A stretch of DNA of 64,000 bases from an uncultured Bacteroidales bacterium (GTDB lineage Bacteria > Bacteroidota > Bacteroidia > Bacteroidales > Paludibacteraceae), in the NCBI GenBank assembly GCA_902779705.1, contig CACZCR010000011.1:1-64000 (forward strand), written 5' to 3'. Below, one piece after another: positions 35,762-45,800 of the stretch. Under the pieces are notes generated by a model. It searched no databases. It had not been told where the DNA came from and was given only the letters and a program-made list of their open reading frames with translations. Every line of letters starts with the position of its first letter. Within the stretch, counting starts at the first letter, position 1. The position numbers and the translations under genes were made by a program.

Positions 35762-36325
35762 ATGACGAATCATGGTCGTCATATAGGTTTGCTTATCGTC
35801 ATCGCCGGTCTTGTGCTGGCGGTGACGAGTTGTGAACACCACGACCCTCGCTTCACCACTTCGGCGGTGGAGGATCGGGCAGCTATACCGGTGCTCGAGG
35901 CACACCAAGTGACGACACTGATCTCCGATTCGGGTGTCACGCGCTATCGTATATCTGCCCCCCAATGGCTCGTCTATGACAAATCGACGCCACCTTTCTG
36001 GGATTTCCCCAAAGGCATCCTGCTCGAGCAGTTTGACCAGAAACTCAAGGTCGAAGCATCGCTTAGGGCCGATTTTGCCTATTATGACACCGATGCACAA
36101 GTCTGGCGACTGCGTGGGCATGTTCGGGCTAAGAACAAAGCGGGAGACCGGTTTATGACCGAGGAATTGTATTGGGAGCAACCGACCGAACGTATCTATT
36201 CTGATTCGGCTATTGCTATCCAACAGCAGAAGACCATCATTCGTGGTATCGGCTTTGATGCCAACCAGAATATGACCCAATACACCATCCGCCAAACCAA
36301 CGGCGTCATCCCCGTAAAGGACTAA
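35762..36325 (+). CDS. lptC: LPS export periplasmic protein LptC
   Basis: 187 residues. N-terminal hydrophobic segment ending VTSCEHH, a lipoprotein-type signal as usual for Bacteroidota LptC. The DSGVTRYRISAPQW and TDAQVWRLRGHVRAKNKAGD repeats form the beta-jellyroll that passes LPS from LptB2FG to LptA. 15 bp after the TPR gene. Confidence 0.87.
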   Translation: MTNHGRHIGLLIVIAGLVLAVTSCEHHDPRFTTSAVEDRAAIPVLEAHQVTTLISDSGVTRYRISAPQWLVYDKSTPPFWDFPKGILLEQFDQKLKVEASLRADFAYYDTDAQVWRLRGHVRAKNKAGDRFMTEELYWEQPTERIYSDSAIAIQQQKTIIRGIGFDANQNMTQYTIRQTNGVIPVKD

Positions 36326-36394
36326 TGTTATTGACAATTGTACAAGTGACAATTAGACAAGTGATTGTATTATTGTACAATTGATTGAATTATT
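36326..36394 (+). repeat. GACAATTGTACAAGTGA word tract
   Basis: Words GACAATT, GTACAAGTG, GACAATTAGACAAGTG and ATTGATTGAATTATT fill the gap before the four-helix-bundle gene. Confidence 0.75.
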
Positions 36395-36769
36395 ATGACA
36401 ACAGAAGAACTTAAGGAAAGATTTCGTAAATTCTCGATCAGTATCGTTAAACTGGTTAATATTATGCCGAATAATATTGCTGGTAACGCGATCGCACGGC
36501 AGATAATACGCTCGGGTACTTCTCCAGCTGCTAATTATAGAGCTGCGTGTTTAGCTAAATCTCCCAAAGACTTCCTTAATAAATTAAAAATGGTGGAAGA
36601 GGAGATAGATGAGACAGAACATTGGTTAGGCCTTATTATGGACACAGAATTGCTTCCTCGCACAAAGGTTGAATTCCTTTATGATGAGAGTGTGGCACTT
36701 AAGCGAATTATTGTGCGCTCAATTACTACGATTAAACAGACTATAGATGCGCAAGAGCGCCCAGAATAA
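36395..36769 (+). CDS. four-helix-bundle (S23/IVS-type) protein
   Basis: 124 residues. Pattern MTTEELKERFRKFSISIVKLV, ARQIIRSGTSPAANYRAA and FLNKLKMVEEEIDETEHWLGLI is that of the 23S-rRNA intervening-sequence four-helix-bundle family, related in fold to Avd of diversity-generating retroelements. No reverse transcriptase is nearby. Codon use is AT-richer than its neighbours, suggesting transfer. It lies between LptC and FabG with the densest word tracts of the window on both sides. Confidence 0.85.
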   Translation: MTTEELKERFRKFSISIVKLVNIMPNNIAGNAIARQIIRSGTSPAANYRAACLAKSPKDFLNKLKMVEEEIDETEHWLGLIMDTELLPRTKVEFLYDESVALKRIIVRSITTIKQTIDAQERPE

Positions 36770-36943
36770 ATCGTCAATTAAATTAAATCGTAAATCAATC
36801 GTAAATCGTCAATCGTCAAATCGTCAATATAAATGACAATTGGACAAGTGACGATTGGACAATTGATTGAATTATTGAACAATTGAACAATTATAAAAAT
36901 CGTAAATAAATCGTAAATCGTCAATCGTCAAATCGTCAATTAT
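36770..36943 (+). repeat. 174 bp composite word tract before fabG
   Basis: Starts as AATCGTCAATT words, changes to GACAATTGGACAAGTGACGATTGGACAATT words, then back to AATCGTAAATCG words up to the fabG ATG. The middle ~55 bp matches the tract upstream of aspA (47345-47412, other strand). Confidence 0.82.
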
Positions 36944-37684
36944 ATGATGTTATCAAACAAGACGGCCTTGATCACGGGAGCTGCTCGTGGAATAGGCAAA
37001 CAGATTGCTTTGGCTTTTGCTAACGAGGGCTGCAACATCGCCTTTACTGATCTCGAACTCAACGACGCTTGTGTCGAGACCTCTAACCAGCTCAAAGCCC
37101 TTGGCGTCAAAGTGCAGGCTTATGCCTCTAATGCTGCTTCGTTCGATGCGGCGCACGCTGTCGTGGACGATGTAGTCAAAGACTTTGGCCGTATCGATAT
37201 CCTTGTTAATAACGCGGGCATCACGCGCGACACGCTCATCATGCGCATGACAGAGCAGCAGTGGGACCAAGTGATAGAGGTCAACCTCAAGTCGGCCTTC
37301 AATTTTACCCACGCTGTCACACCTGTCATGATGCGCCAGCGCAGCGGTTCGATTATCTCGCTTAGCTCCGTTGTAGGCATCAATGGTAATGCCGGACAGG
37401 CCAATTATGCAGCGTCTAAGGCGGGTATCATTGCGCTGACTAAGTCGGTAGCCAAAGAGCTTGGCGGACGCGGTATACGTGCCAACGCTATCGCGCCGGG
37501 CTTTATCTTGACTGATATGACTAAGGCCTTGCCGGAGGACACGCTCAAGCAGTTTGTCTCGCTCATCCCAATGCGACGGGGTGGGGAGCCCGAAGAGGTA
37601 GCTAAGGTGGCATTGTTCTTAGCATCTGATTTGGCTTCTTATGTCTCCGGACAGGTCATCCAAGTTAATGGAGCGATGGCTTGA
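36944..37684 (+). CDS. fabG: 3-oxoacyl-ACP reductase
   Basis: 246 residues, ATGATG start. SDR fold: TALITGAARGIGK cofactor site, NNAGITRD, catalytic Ser in SLSSVVG, Tyr/Lys in QANYAASKAGI, and RANAIAPGF. It reduces 3-oxoacyl-ACP with NADPH in fatty-acid elongation. No other fab gene adjacent; a terminator follows. Confidence 0.93.
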   Translation: MMLSNKTALITGAARGIGKQIALAFANEGCNIAFTDLELNDACVETSNQLKALGVKVQAYASNAASFDAAHAVVDDVVKDFGRIDILVNNAGITRDTLIMRMTEQQWDQVIEVNLKSAFNFTHAVTPVMMRQRSGSIISLSSVVGINGNAGQANYAASKAGIIALTKSVAKELGGRGIRANAIAPGFILTDMTKALPEDTLKQFVSLIPMRRGGEPEEVAKVALFLASDLASYVSGQVIQVNGAMA

Positions 37685-37749
37685 TTTTCTGCCACATTAT
37701 CGGACGTTTGTAATAGTTGCATTGGACTCTCGTCGGAGTTTTATTGCAT

Positions 37750-37785
37750 AGCAAAGCGAGCAAAAATTGTTCGCTTTGCTTTTGT
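37750..37785 (+). terminator. terminator after fabG
   Basis: AGCAAAGCGA paired with TCGCTTTGCT, loop of about 11 nt, then TTTTGT. Confidence 0.75.
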
Positions 37786-37829
37786 GTGTGTTTTTTTTTA
37801 TGCATTTTTTGTATAAAAATACATTTATT

Positions 37830-37861
37830 TTTGTGTGCGCAATATTTTTTTCTTACCTTTG
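37830..37861 (+). promoter_or_regulatory. promoter of the 1539-residue secreted protein
   Basis: TTTG (37830-37833), 20 bp, TACCTTTG (37854-37861), leaving a ~80 nt AT-rich leader. Confidence 0.8.
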
Positions 37862-37948
37862 CGACAGATTTGGAATATTTTTATACCACTCCCAAGTAGA
37901 AACGAATAAAAATAATTAATATATTGTTTAACAAAAAATTTAAGTATT

Positions 37949-40900
37949 ATGTTCAAAAAGTTTTACTTATTTTTAACCCTCCTTACCGCCTTCCTATGGC
38001 TGGGATCCGGTAGTGCGTGGGGAGATCCGATCAGTATTGATCCGGAAAATCCGTATTTTACAGGATTTGAAGATGATGCTCTCAATGCATTACCTTCAGG
38101 TTGGACTACGTCGAGTAACGGTACAAGTTATGTAGACAACAAAAACAACATTAGTGTCAAAGCAGGATCTAAAGCTCTCTACGTAGGAGCTAATAGAGGA
38201 AAAACTTTCGTGCTTATTTTTCCTGAGTTCTCTGATGACATTCAGTATTTAAGTTTGTCTTTCTATCAGCGAAAAGGTTCAAAGAACGCAACATATCGAT
38301 TAGGTTATTACAGTAGTGGAACATTTACATCGCTGAAAAGTTTTAATACTTCAGGATCGACCACTTATTCGGAAGTTACTCAAGACTATAGTGGTGCACC
38401 CTCTGGCGCTTTAATGGCAATTCAAATTAATAGCACAGAAACTTCTGGTTCCTCGAAGAGCACATTGTACATTGACAATGTAACCGTTACTACCAGCAAG
38501 CCTGCTGGAGGTGGAGATGAATCTTCTTGTGCCAATCCGACCCTCGGTACTCCGACTATTCTTCCGGACGGTGTTACCGTTACTTGGACTGCCGGTGGAG
38601 AAGAGACTGCTTATCAGTACGCATGTGTAGCAAAGGGGGCTACTCCGGAGACTTGGACAGATGTACCGGGTACGGAACTCACTCTTACGCTTCACGGTCT
38701 CACCGCTGGTACTTCCTATGACCTCTATGTTCGTTCCGATTGCGGCGAAGAGCAGAGCTCGGGTGCTAAAGTAAACTTCACACCTACATGCCCCGCTCCA
38801 TCGTATCCGACAACTCCGGTAACGAATAAAACGCATAATTCAGCTACCGTTACATGGAATGCAGCAGAAGGTATTTCTAAATACCAATATGTATGCGTTG
38901 CGCAAGGCACCACTCCTGAATGGACAGGTGTCGAGGCAAAAGCAGTTACATCTGTGGACTTGTCTGGTTTGGCAGAACTGACAAACTACGATTTCTATGT
39001 TCGTTCGTGGTATAGTGAAACGGCGCAAAGCGCAGCCCAAAAGACCTCTTTCCAAACTACTGCTGATTGTTCTGCAAAAACTATTGATGCAGAGCACCCG
39101 TGGACAGAAAACTTCACTAACCAAACAACCAATGCAATGCCTCTTTGTTGGACTGCTGCTGGTTATGATGGAGCTGTTTATGTCGCTTCAAGTTCAAGTT
39201 ATATTACGTTTAGTTATGGAAAAGCGTTGTATTTTACAGGTAGCGGTAATGCTTATGCCTATGCAATCCTTCCTGACTTTACGAACGATTTGAATACCCT
39301 GCAGATTACTTTCTCACATGTTGAGGAGAGTTCTACCAAGAGTGGACAAATTCAATTCGGCTATTACAAAGATGCTACATTTACACCGCTCCATACGTGT
39401 GCATACTCCACTTCTTCCTCGGCTTGGAGAGATGAAACTGCTATCGTTATTACGGGTGTGCCTACTGGCGCTAAATTGGCATTCGGATATAAACCAAATC
39501 AAAGTTCTTACACGGCAGCGGTAGACAATATTTCTATTAGTTTGTATGAGGCACCCGCTTGTGCTGCTCCGACGGCTTTGGCAGTAAGCGAGATTGGTAC
39601 GAATAGCGCTAAGGTAACTTGGAATTCTGAGGCTACCGACTTTGCCCTTGAGTACAAGAAGACTTCCGATGAAGACTGGACTGCTGCAACAGGTACAATC
39701 GCTTCTCCGTTTACGTTGAGCGGCTTGGCTGCTAACGAAACCGAGTACACCGTTCGCGTTCAAGCTATCTGCGGCGAGACTCCGAGCGACTGGGTTGAAT
39801 TGGCTACTCCGTTCGAGACTAAGTGCCAGGCTAACACTATCGGCTGGGCTGAGGACTTTGATGGTGCAACCGCTCTGCCTGCTTGTTGGACGGCTGGTGC
39901 TTACGGTACCGGCAACGGACAATGGAACATCACTTCCGATGCTGCTCGTTTCAACGCAAGAACAAATAGCAACGTTGATTTGACTACTCCTGAAATTACG
40001 CTTTCGGAAGCTGCTCAACTGCAATTCACTCACTCCAACGCTATGGCAACCGGTAGTGTGTATGTAAAAGAAGGTGATAACGAGCCGGTTCTCTTGGCAA
40101 ATATATCTACAGCTTCGTCGGCTAAATTGGAGAAAATCAACCTGACCGATTATACCGGCAAGACGGTGAAGATTATTTTCCGTGGACACGGATACAATGC
40201 TTATACTACAACTTATTTCTATCTGGAGGATGTAACTGTTATTGCTAAGCCTTGTGTTGTTCCAGCCATCACCGCTGCAACTGCAACTTCGACGGGCGCA
40301 GTTGTTACCTGGACTGCAGGTGACGATGAGGGTCAGTGGAATCTTCAATATCGTGAGATTGCAGAGCCGGAGAATAGTTGGAATCTTGTTGAGGATGTAA
40401 CCACGGGTTACGAAATCACCGGTCTGGAAATCGGTCATAACTACGAGGTACAAGTTCAAGCTTATTGCGATGCAACTCACCAGAGTGCATGGTCTGCTTC
40501 GACTGAGTTCTCGCCGATTTGCGGCGCTGCTCCGAGCAACTTGACCGTTTCTGCTCGCACGACCAATAGCGCAACGCTGACTTGGGAAGGCGCAGAGAAC
40601 GCATTCAAGTTGCAGACATCGCAAGATAACAGCACATGGTCTGACGCTATTGATGTAAATGCAAAGACATACAACTTGAGTGGTCTTAGCGCAGGTCAGA
40701 CATACTACGTACGTGTTCAGAACGCTTGCGGTGGAGCTTATGCTTCGACATCGTTCAAGACCTGGTGCGGTCTCGCTGATGCAGCAGAACTGCCGCTCAA
40801 CGTAACAAGCTTCACCGCTGTTCCTGAGTGCTGGGAGATCAACTTTGTTGGGGAGTACTCCGGTATATCTAACAATAAGATCTATTTCTACGGAAACGCT

Positions 40901-42568
40901 GAGCAAATGGCTGTTCTTCCGGCATATAACATTGAGTTGAATAAACTCTCTGTAACCTTCGGATACTCGACATCTGCAAGCCTTGAATTCGGATATCTGG
41001 ATGAGCCGAACGGAGCATTCCATGCGTTCGCTTCGCAACCTGCAAGTGGCGAAGAACTGAATCTCGAGAACGAAGCAGCGGCTGTTAAGTATATCGCTGT
41101 TCGTTACACCAGCACCAGCGCATATGCTTCTGGCTCTATCACCAGCGTACAACTCCGCAAGACTCCGACTTGCTTGAAGCCTGGTACTCCGAGTGTAACT
41201 CCGGGCGTTGGTAGTGCTTCTATCAACTGGACAAGCGATGCAAGTGCTTGGAACCTCCAGTATAAGACCGGTTCTGCAGATTGGACAACAGTTGCTGTTT
41301 CTACTAAACCGTACGAACTCTCTGGTCTGGAGCAAGGAGTATCTTATAAGGTACGCGTACAGGCGAACTGCGGTGAGGAACTGAGCGATTGGTCGGACGA
41401 GGCTTCGTTTATTACTGACTGCGAGGGTATCGCTGCTCTGCCTTGGTACGCTGACTTTAGTCAAAATCTCTCTGCTTGCTGGACGATCTATGCACAGGAC
41501 GAGACATACTACAAACCGGCTGCTAACACCTATTCGCAGGATATGAACATTAGCGGTGGTAAGGATGGCGCAAGCAACAACGTAGTTGTTCTGCCGGCTA
41601 TCTCTGCTGACCTGACAAATGCCGTTATGTCCTTCGAGTATTATGGATCGACCGGTGCTAACTACGCACAACTCGAGGCTGGTTATGTTACCGACAAGGC
41701 TGATGCAAGCACCTTCACGGTTCTTGAGACCTTAGACCAGGCTGGTTCTTATACAGAGGCTCGCGTAGCTCTGGCTACTGTTCCGGCAGGCAAATATCTA
41801 GCCTTCCGCGTTGCAGGTGCTAGCAGCCAGACAGATATGCGCGTTAAGAACCTCCGTGTAATCAATGCATACAACTTTGCTGACAATGTAGACAATAGCG
41901 GAACGCTTGCAGCTCTCAATGGTCAGACCGTAGATGTTACTATCGAACGTACGCTTGTGGCTGCAGACTACTATAACACTATCTGCTTGCCGTTTGACGT
42001 GCCGACATTGACTGGTACTCCGCTTGAAGGTGGTGACCTTTGGGCATTCAAGTATGCTAAGGTTGAGAACGAAGAACTCTTGTTCCGTATCATTGAGGCT
42101 GATCATATTGAGGCAGGTGTTCCGTATCTCATCGCCTTCCCGAACAACCCGGAGAACATCGTTAACCCGTTCTTCAAGAATGTAACAATCGCTGCTTCGG
42201 AAGGTCAGAAAGTAGGTGACGCATCGGTTGCTCAGTTCGTAGGTATCCTCAAACCGGAGACATTCGAGCCGGGCATTAAGGGCAAACTGTTCCTCTATGA
42301 GAACAATACCCTCTACTGGTGGAATGGTGACGCTGCAAGCGACCTCAAGAGCTTCCGTGCTTACTTTAATGTTAACACCAACAGTGGCGCTAACTACGCT
42401 CCGCGTCATGGCATGAAGGCACGTATCATCAAGAGCGAGCAATCGGCTACCGATGTGGACAATATCTATAACAACGACGTACAGAGCATCAAACTGCTGG
42501 AGAATAATCAAGTGGTGATCATCCGCAATGGTGTTAAGTACAACGTTCAAGGACAAGTAATTCGCTAA
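37949..42568 (+). CDS. large secreted protein with jelly-roll and fibronectin type III domains
   Basis: 1539 residues, signal peptide about 1-26 (SAWG). Jelly-roll (choice-of-anchor-J/MAM-like) domains at about 30-185, 375-535, 630-770, 950-1070 and 1155-1310 alternate with FN3 modules at about 195-370, 540-625, 775-945 and 1075-1150; FN3 units carry the ATVTW and TSYDLYVRSDCG-type signatures. Residues 1315-1500 form another beta domain (YYNTICLPFDVP). The tail VVIIRNGVKYNVQGQVI matches two other secreted proteins here. No catalytic domain is seen: probably a surface adhesin or scaffold. Confidence 0.83.
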   Translation: MFKKFYLFLTLLTAFLWLGSGSAWGDPISIDPENPYFTGFEDDALNALPSGWTTSSNGTSYVDNKNNISVKAGSKALYVGANRGKTFVLIFPEFSDDIQYLSLSFYQRKGSKNATYRLGYYSSGTFTSLKSFNTSGSTTYSEVTQDYSGAPSGALMAIQINSTETSGSSKSTLYIDNVTVTTSKPAGGGDESSCANPTLGTPTILPDGVTVTWTAGGEETAYQYACVAKGATPETWTDVPGTELTLTLHGLTAGTSYDLYVRSDCGEEQSSGAKVNFTPTCPAPSYPTTPVTNKTHNSATVTWNAAEGISKYQYVCVAQGTTPEWTGVEAKAVTSVDLSGLAELTNYDFYVRSWYSETAQSAAQKTSFQTTADCSAKTIDAEHPWTENFTNQTTNAMPLCWTAAGYDGAVYVASSSSYITFSYGKALYFTGSGNAYAYAILPDFTNDLNTLQITFSHVEESSTKSGQIQFGYYKDATFTPLHTCAYSTSSSAWRDETAIVITGVPTGAKLAFGYKPNQSSYTAAVDNISISLYEAPACAAPTALAVSEIGTNSAKVTWNSEATDFALEYKKTSDEDWTAATGTIASPFTLSGLAANETEYTVRVQAICGETPSDWVELATPFETKCQANTIGWAEDFDGATALPACWTAGAYGTGNGQWNITSDAARFNARTNSNVDLTTPEITLSEAAQLQFTHSNAMATGSVYVKEGDNEPVLLANISTASSAKLEKINLTDYTGKTVKIIFRGHGYNAYTTTYFYLEDVTVIAKPCVVPAITAATATSTGAVVTWTAGDDEGQWNLQYREIAEPENSWNLVEDVTTGYEITGLEIGHNYEVQVQAYCDATHQSAWSASTEFSPICGAAPSNLTVSARTTNSATLTWEGAENAFKLQTSQDNSTWSDAIDVNAKTYNLSGLSAGQTYYVRVQNACGGAYASTSFKTWCGLADAAELPLNVTSFTAVPECWEINFVGEYSGISNNKIYFYGNAEQMAVLPAYNIELNKLSVTFGYSTSASLEFGYLDEPNGAFHAFASQPASGEELNLENEAAAVKYIAVRYTSTSAYASGSITSVQLRKTPTCLKPGTPSVTPGVGSASINWTSDASAWNLQYKTGSADWTTVAVSTKPYELSGLEQGVSYKVRVQANCGEELSDWSDEASFITDCEGIAALPWYADFSQNLSACWTIYAQDETYYKPAANTYSQDMNISGGKDGASNNVVVLPAISADLTNAVMSFEYYGSTGANYAQLEAGYVTDKADASTFTVLETLDQAGSYTEARVALATVPAGKYLAFRVAGASSQTDMRVKNLRVINAYNFADNVDNSGTLAALNGQTVDVTIERTLVAADYYNTICLPFDVPTLTGTPLEGGDLWAFKYAKVENEELLFRIIEADHIEAGVPYLIAFPNNPENIVNPFFKNVTIAASEGQKVGDASVAQFVGILKPETFEPGIKGKLFLYENNTLYWWNGDAASDLKSFRAYFNVNTNSGANYAPRHGMKARIIKSEQSATDVDNIYNNDVQSIKLLENNQVVIIRNGVKYNVQGQVIR

Positions 42569-42582
42569 TTGACGATAACACT

Positions 42583-42717
42583 ATGAAAAGTAATTATATT
42601 CAACCATCCGTAGAGACCGTTGACATGATTGCATCCAATGTGCTGCAAGCAGAGTCGAAGTTTGACCTCAATATTGGCGGTGGATCAACAACAATTCCAC
42701 CTTCACAGGGTCTCTAA
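42583..42717 (+). CDS. 44-residue peptide downstream of the giant secreted protein
   Basis: Begins MKSNYIQPSVETVDMIASN and ends SKFDLNIGGGSTTIPPSQGL. The pattern (basic start, Y-I-x-P-x-V-E-x-V-x-M, small-residue tail) resembles short Bacteroidales peptides that follow secreted-protein genes; no function is known to me. 14 bp after the 1539-residue gene and before a strong terminator, so in the same transcript. Confidence 0.65.
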   Translation: MKSNYIQPSVETVDMIASNVLQAESKFDLNIGGGSTTIPPSQGL

Positions 42718-42751
42718 CAAAAACCTCGCGCGATAAGCGCTGATTGGCCTG

Positions 42752-42797
42752 AAAAGTGCATTTTGTGGCCATTTTGGTTGCAAAATGCACTTTTTTG
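42752..42797 (+). terminator. terminator after the 44-residue peptide gene
   Basis: 14 bp stem AAAAGTGCATTTTG / CAAAATGCACTTTT with a 15 nt loop and further T. Confidence 0.88.
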
Positions 42798-42824
42798 TAA
42801 ATACTAATGACTGTATTATATATT

Positions 42825-45800
42825 ATGAAAAAACTATTCCTATTTTTCGCGGCAGTTTTGTTCTGCGCGACCGTGAATGCCGATCAGGCAATCACAATCA
42901 ACAATGGCGGAAGTGCTAAGCAAAGCCATTTCCCTATCTATGGCGACAACGCCGACTCTGAGGGCCACAAGGTGCAAGCTATCTATCTGGCTGACCAGCT
43001 CAAAGGCATCGCCGAAGGTAGTCAAATCAAAGCACTGACCTTCTATTCCGCCAACCAAAACCAATCTTGGGGTAAAGCTGAGTTCAAAGTATCTCTCGCC
43101 AAGACCGATTACTCCTACTTCCAGAACTCCTCAGGAACATGGGCTACCGCTTCGGATGGCAGCACGCTTACCCAAGTGTTTGACGGTCCTCTGTCTGTAG
43201 CAGATGGAGAGCTGACTATCAATTTTGCCACCCCGTACACTTACGAGGGAGGCAATCTGCTGATTCAGGTAGAGATATCGCGCGCCGGTACCTATTCTGC
43301 ATCTTCTTTCTATTCCGCATCATCGGATTACTTGATCAAGTATGCTCATAGCGGTTCTTCCCGCGAGGCTAAACAGCCGAAGCTCACGCTGGTGATCGCA
43401 GGTGGCGGCGATGATCCTATCAGCCAAGAATGCAATGCACCTACAGCCGTTACGGTAGAGTCGGTTACTGAGTCAACCGCCACTGTTTCGTGGAAGGGCG
43501 ACGCTTCGCAGTATCAGTACTGCCTCGCATTCGAAGGTGAGCAACCTGACTGGACCGCTGCAACCCTTACGGACCAAAAATCTGTCTCACTGACCAATCT
43601 TTATGACGAGCAGAAATATTATCTCTACGTACGCTCTTATTGCTCTGCAACAGAAGTAAGTGAGACCGTCAAAGCTACTTTCAAGACTGCTTGTGCTCGT
43701 CTGAACGTACCTTGGATCGAGACCTTCACCCGCGATGCATCAGGTAGCGAGGCTGCTGGTGATGTAGCTCCTGAGTGCTGGATCATTTCTTCCGCTAATC
43801 CTCAAGTAACTATCGTAGCAGTCAAAGAAGATGACGGTAGCGGTGAGATGATACCTACTGGTGAACAATATCTCAATGCACGTGGAGGTGGCGCCACTTC
43901 CGCTCAGATCTTTGCGCTTCCTCTCTTCAATGCGCAACTCGACACCTGCGAGCTGGCGTTTGACTACCGCACCAACGTGGTTAGCGAGTCTTACGGCTCG
44001 TTGGAAATCGGTTACATGACCAATCCTTCTGACGCTTCTACGTTCGTTGCTCTTAATAAGTTTGAGCAGACTACTACCAGCCAACACGTGATATTTCCAT
44101 TGTCCGGTCTGCCCGCAGGCATACAGTCTATCGCCTTCCGTTTTGCCGGTGGTACCAGCAATTTCGGCAGCGTGTCATTGGACAACTTCGTTCTGGCCGG
44201 TATCGGCAAGTCCGCTGAAGTGGATTTTGATGACGAAGACATCCCTGATGCATCGATCTATTCGCTGAGTTATTGCGAGGCTGCGTTCACCTGGTATGCT
44301 AACAACAGTTCTGCTTTTGCTATTGGTCTGTTCAATGCTACAAGCCAACAGCTGGTAGCAGGTATCACCGTTACATCCGAAGAGTGTGACCGTTTTGCTT
44401 ACCAGGACGGTGCAACCGTTTCGTCAGAGAAGATCTATTACGCCTCCACCAAGTGGATCCTCAACGTCGAGGAGGATGGCATGCAACGTGGCGACGCTTG
44501 GGCTACCAGTGTCAAGAACGTCGGTACCGCATCCTCACCGCTCCTGGGTCTGAACCCGGGCAGCTACCAAGTACAGGTTTATGATTTGGTACAAGGCCAA
44601 TCAGGCTACTCGAGGGGTGACCTGCTGGCTACTATTCCGTTCACCTTGGAGTCCAAAGAGGTGACTAATCTCAAGGCTACTGTAGCCGAAGACAAAGCTT
44701 CTGCTACGCTCACATGGGATACACCGGAGCTTGATCCGGGCGAGCGCCTCTACGTACGTGTTTGGTCGGGTAATACCGTTGCATATGACAACTTCGAAAA
44801 CACCACAGACCGTCCTACCAGCCCGCTGACCGTTGAGGTAACCGAAGGTAAGACCTACGAGGCTATTGTACAGATCCTTGACCGCAACAAGAACCCGATG
44901 GGTGACGAAGTAGCAATCAACTTCACCGTAGGTGTCAACGCTTACGAGCCGCAGAATCCGCACGCTGAAGTATTCGGCGGCGACAATGTTACCTTCTCGT
45001 GGACAGCAGCTACCGAAGCTGACGCATATGTAATCGAGCTCTATGCTGATGGCGAGTTCTATACCACACTCACCGTTCATGGCACTACCAAGACCACCAC
45101 TATGCCTAAGAACGCTACGTGGACTTGGACCGTTCAGGCCTTCACTATCGGTTCTAACGGCAACTACTTCGAGGCTTCTATGCCGATCGAGGGTAATGCC
45201 TTCACGACCGTGGCTGCAGACATCCCTGAGGACGCTATCGTGCTCAACGTAGCTGAGATGGATGCGTTCTATATCGAGCCGACCAACCACTACTACCAAC
45301 CTGGTTTGAACACTTGGATCGTTCAGTTCGCTACCGGCGAGGAGGGTGACCCGGGCTATCCTCTCGCTTGGTTCTTGGTTTATACGGCTAAGGAGTCCGC
45401 TCTGTCGGGTGTTTACAACACTGCACGCCAGAACCTCGACCTCGAGAGCACACTGCTTATTCCGCAAGCAGGCAAGCCGGACGAGTCTATGCTCGCTACC
45501 GATGCTGAACTGCGTCTGAACTTCGACGGCTTTGACGAGGAGCTCTTTGAGCAAGGCTACGGCTATGCTTACTACACCGGTTCGTTCCGTATCGTCAACG
45601 GCGGTAAGACCTATGTGGCTAAGTTTATGGAGACCAAGTGTAACTCCTTCGGCTACACCAACTATGAGACCGGCAATGTCCTCAACCACGTAGGTATGTG
45701 GGACGAGGATTACGCCCATGGTATCGACCAAATCGACCTCACTGATACCACTACCCGCAAGGTACTGATCGACGGTACGATCTATATCGTTCGCGAGAAC

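Noticed and set aside
36326..36943. Diversity-generating retroelement suggested by the Avd-like four-helix bundle
   Set aside because: No reverse transcriptase, template repeat or variable repeat pair is visible.
39314..41671. 785-codon open frame antisense to the giant secreted protein
   Set aside because: Composition (Cys, Arg, Ser rich) is that of a shadow frame; the sense frame has signal peptide, FN3 and jelly-roll domains, promoter and terminator.
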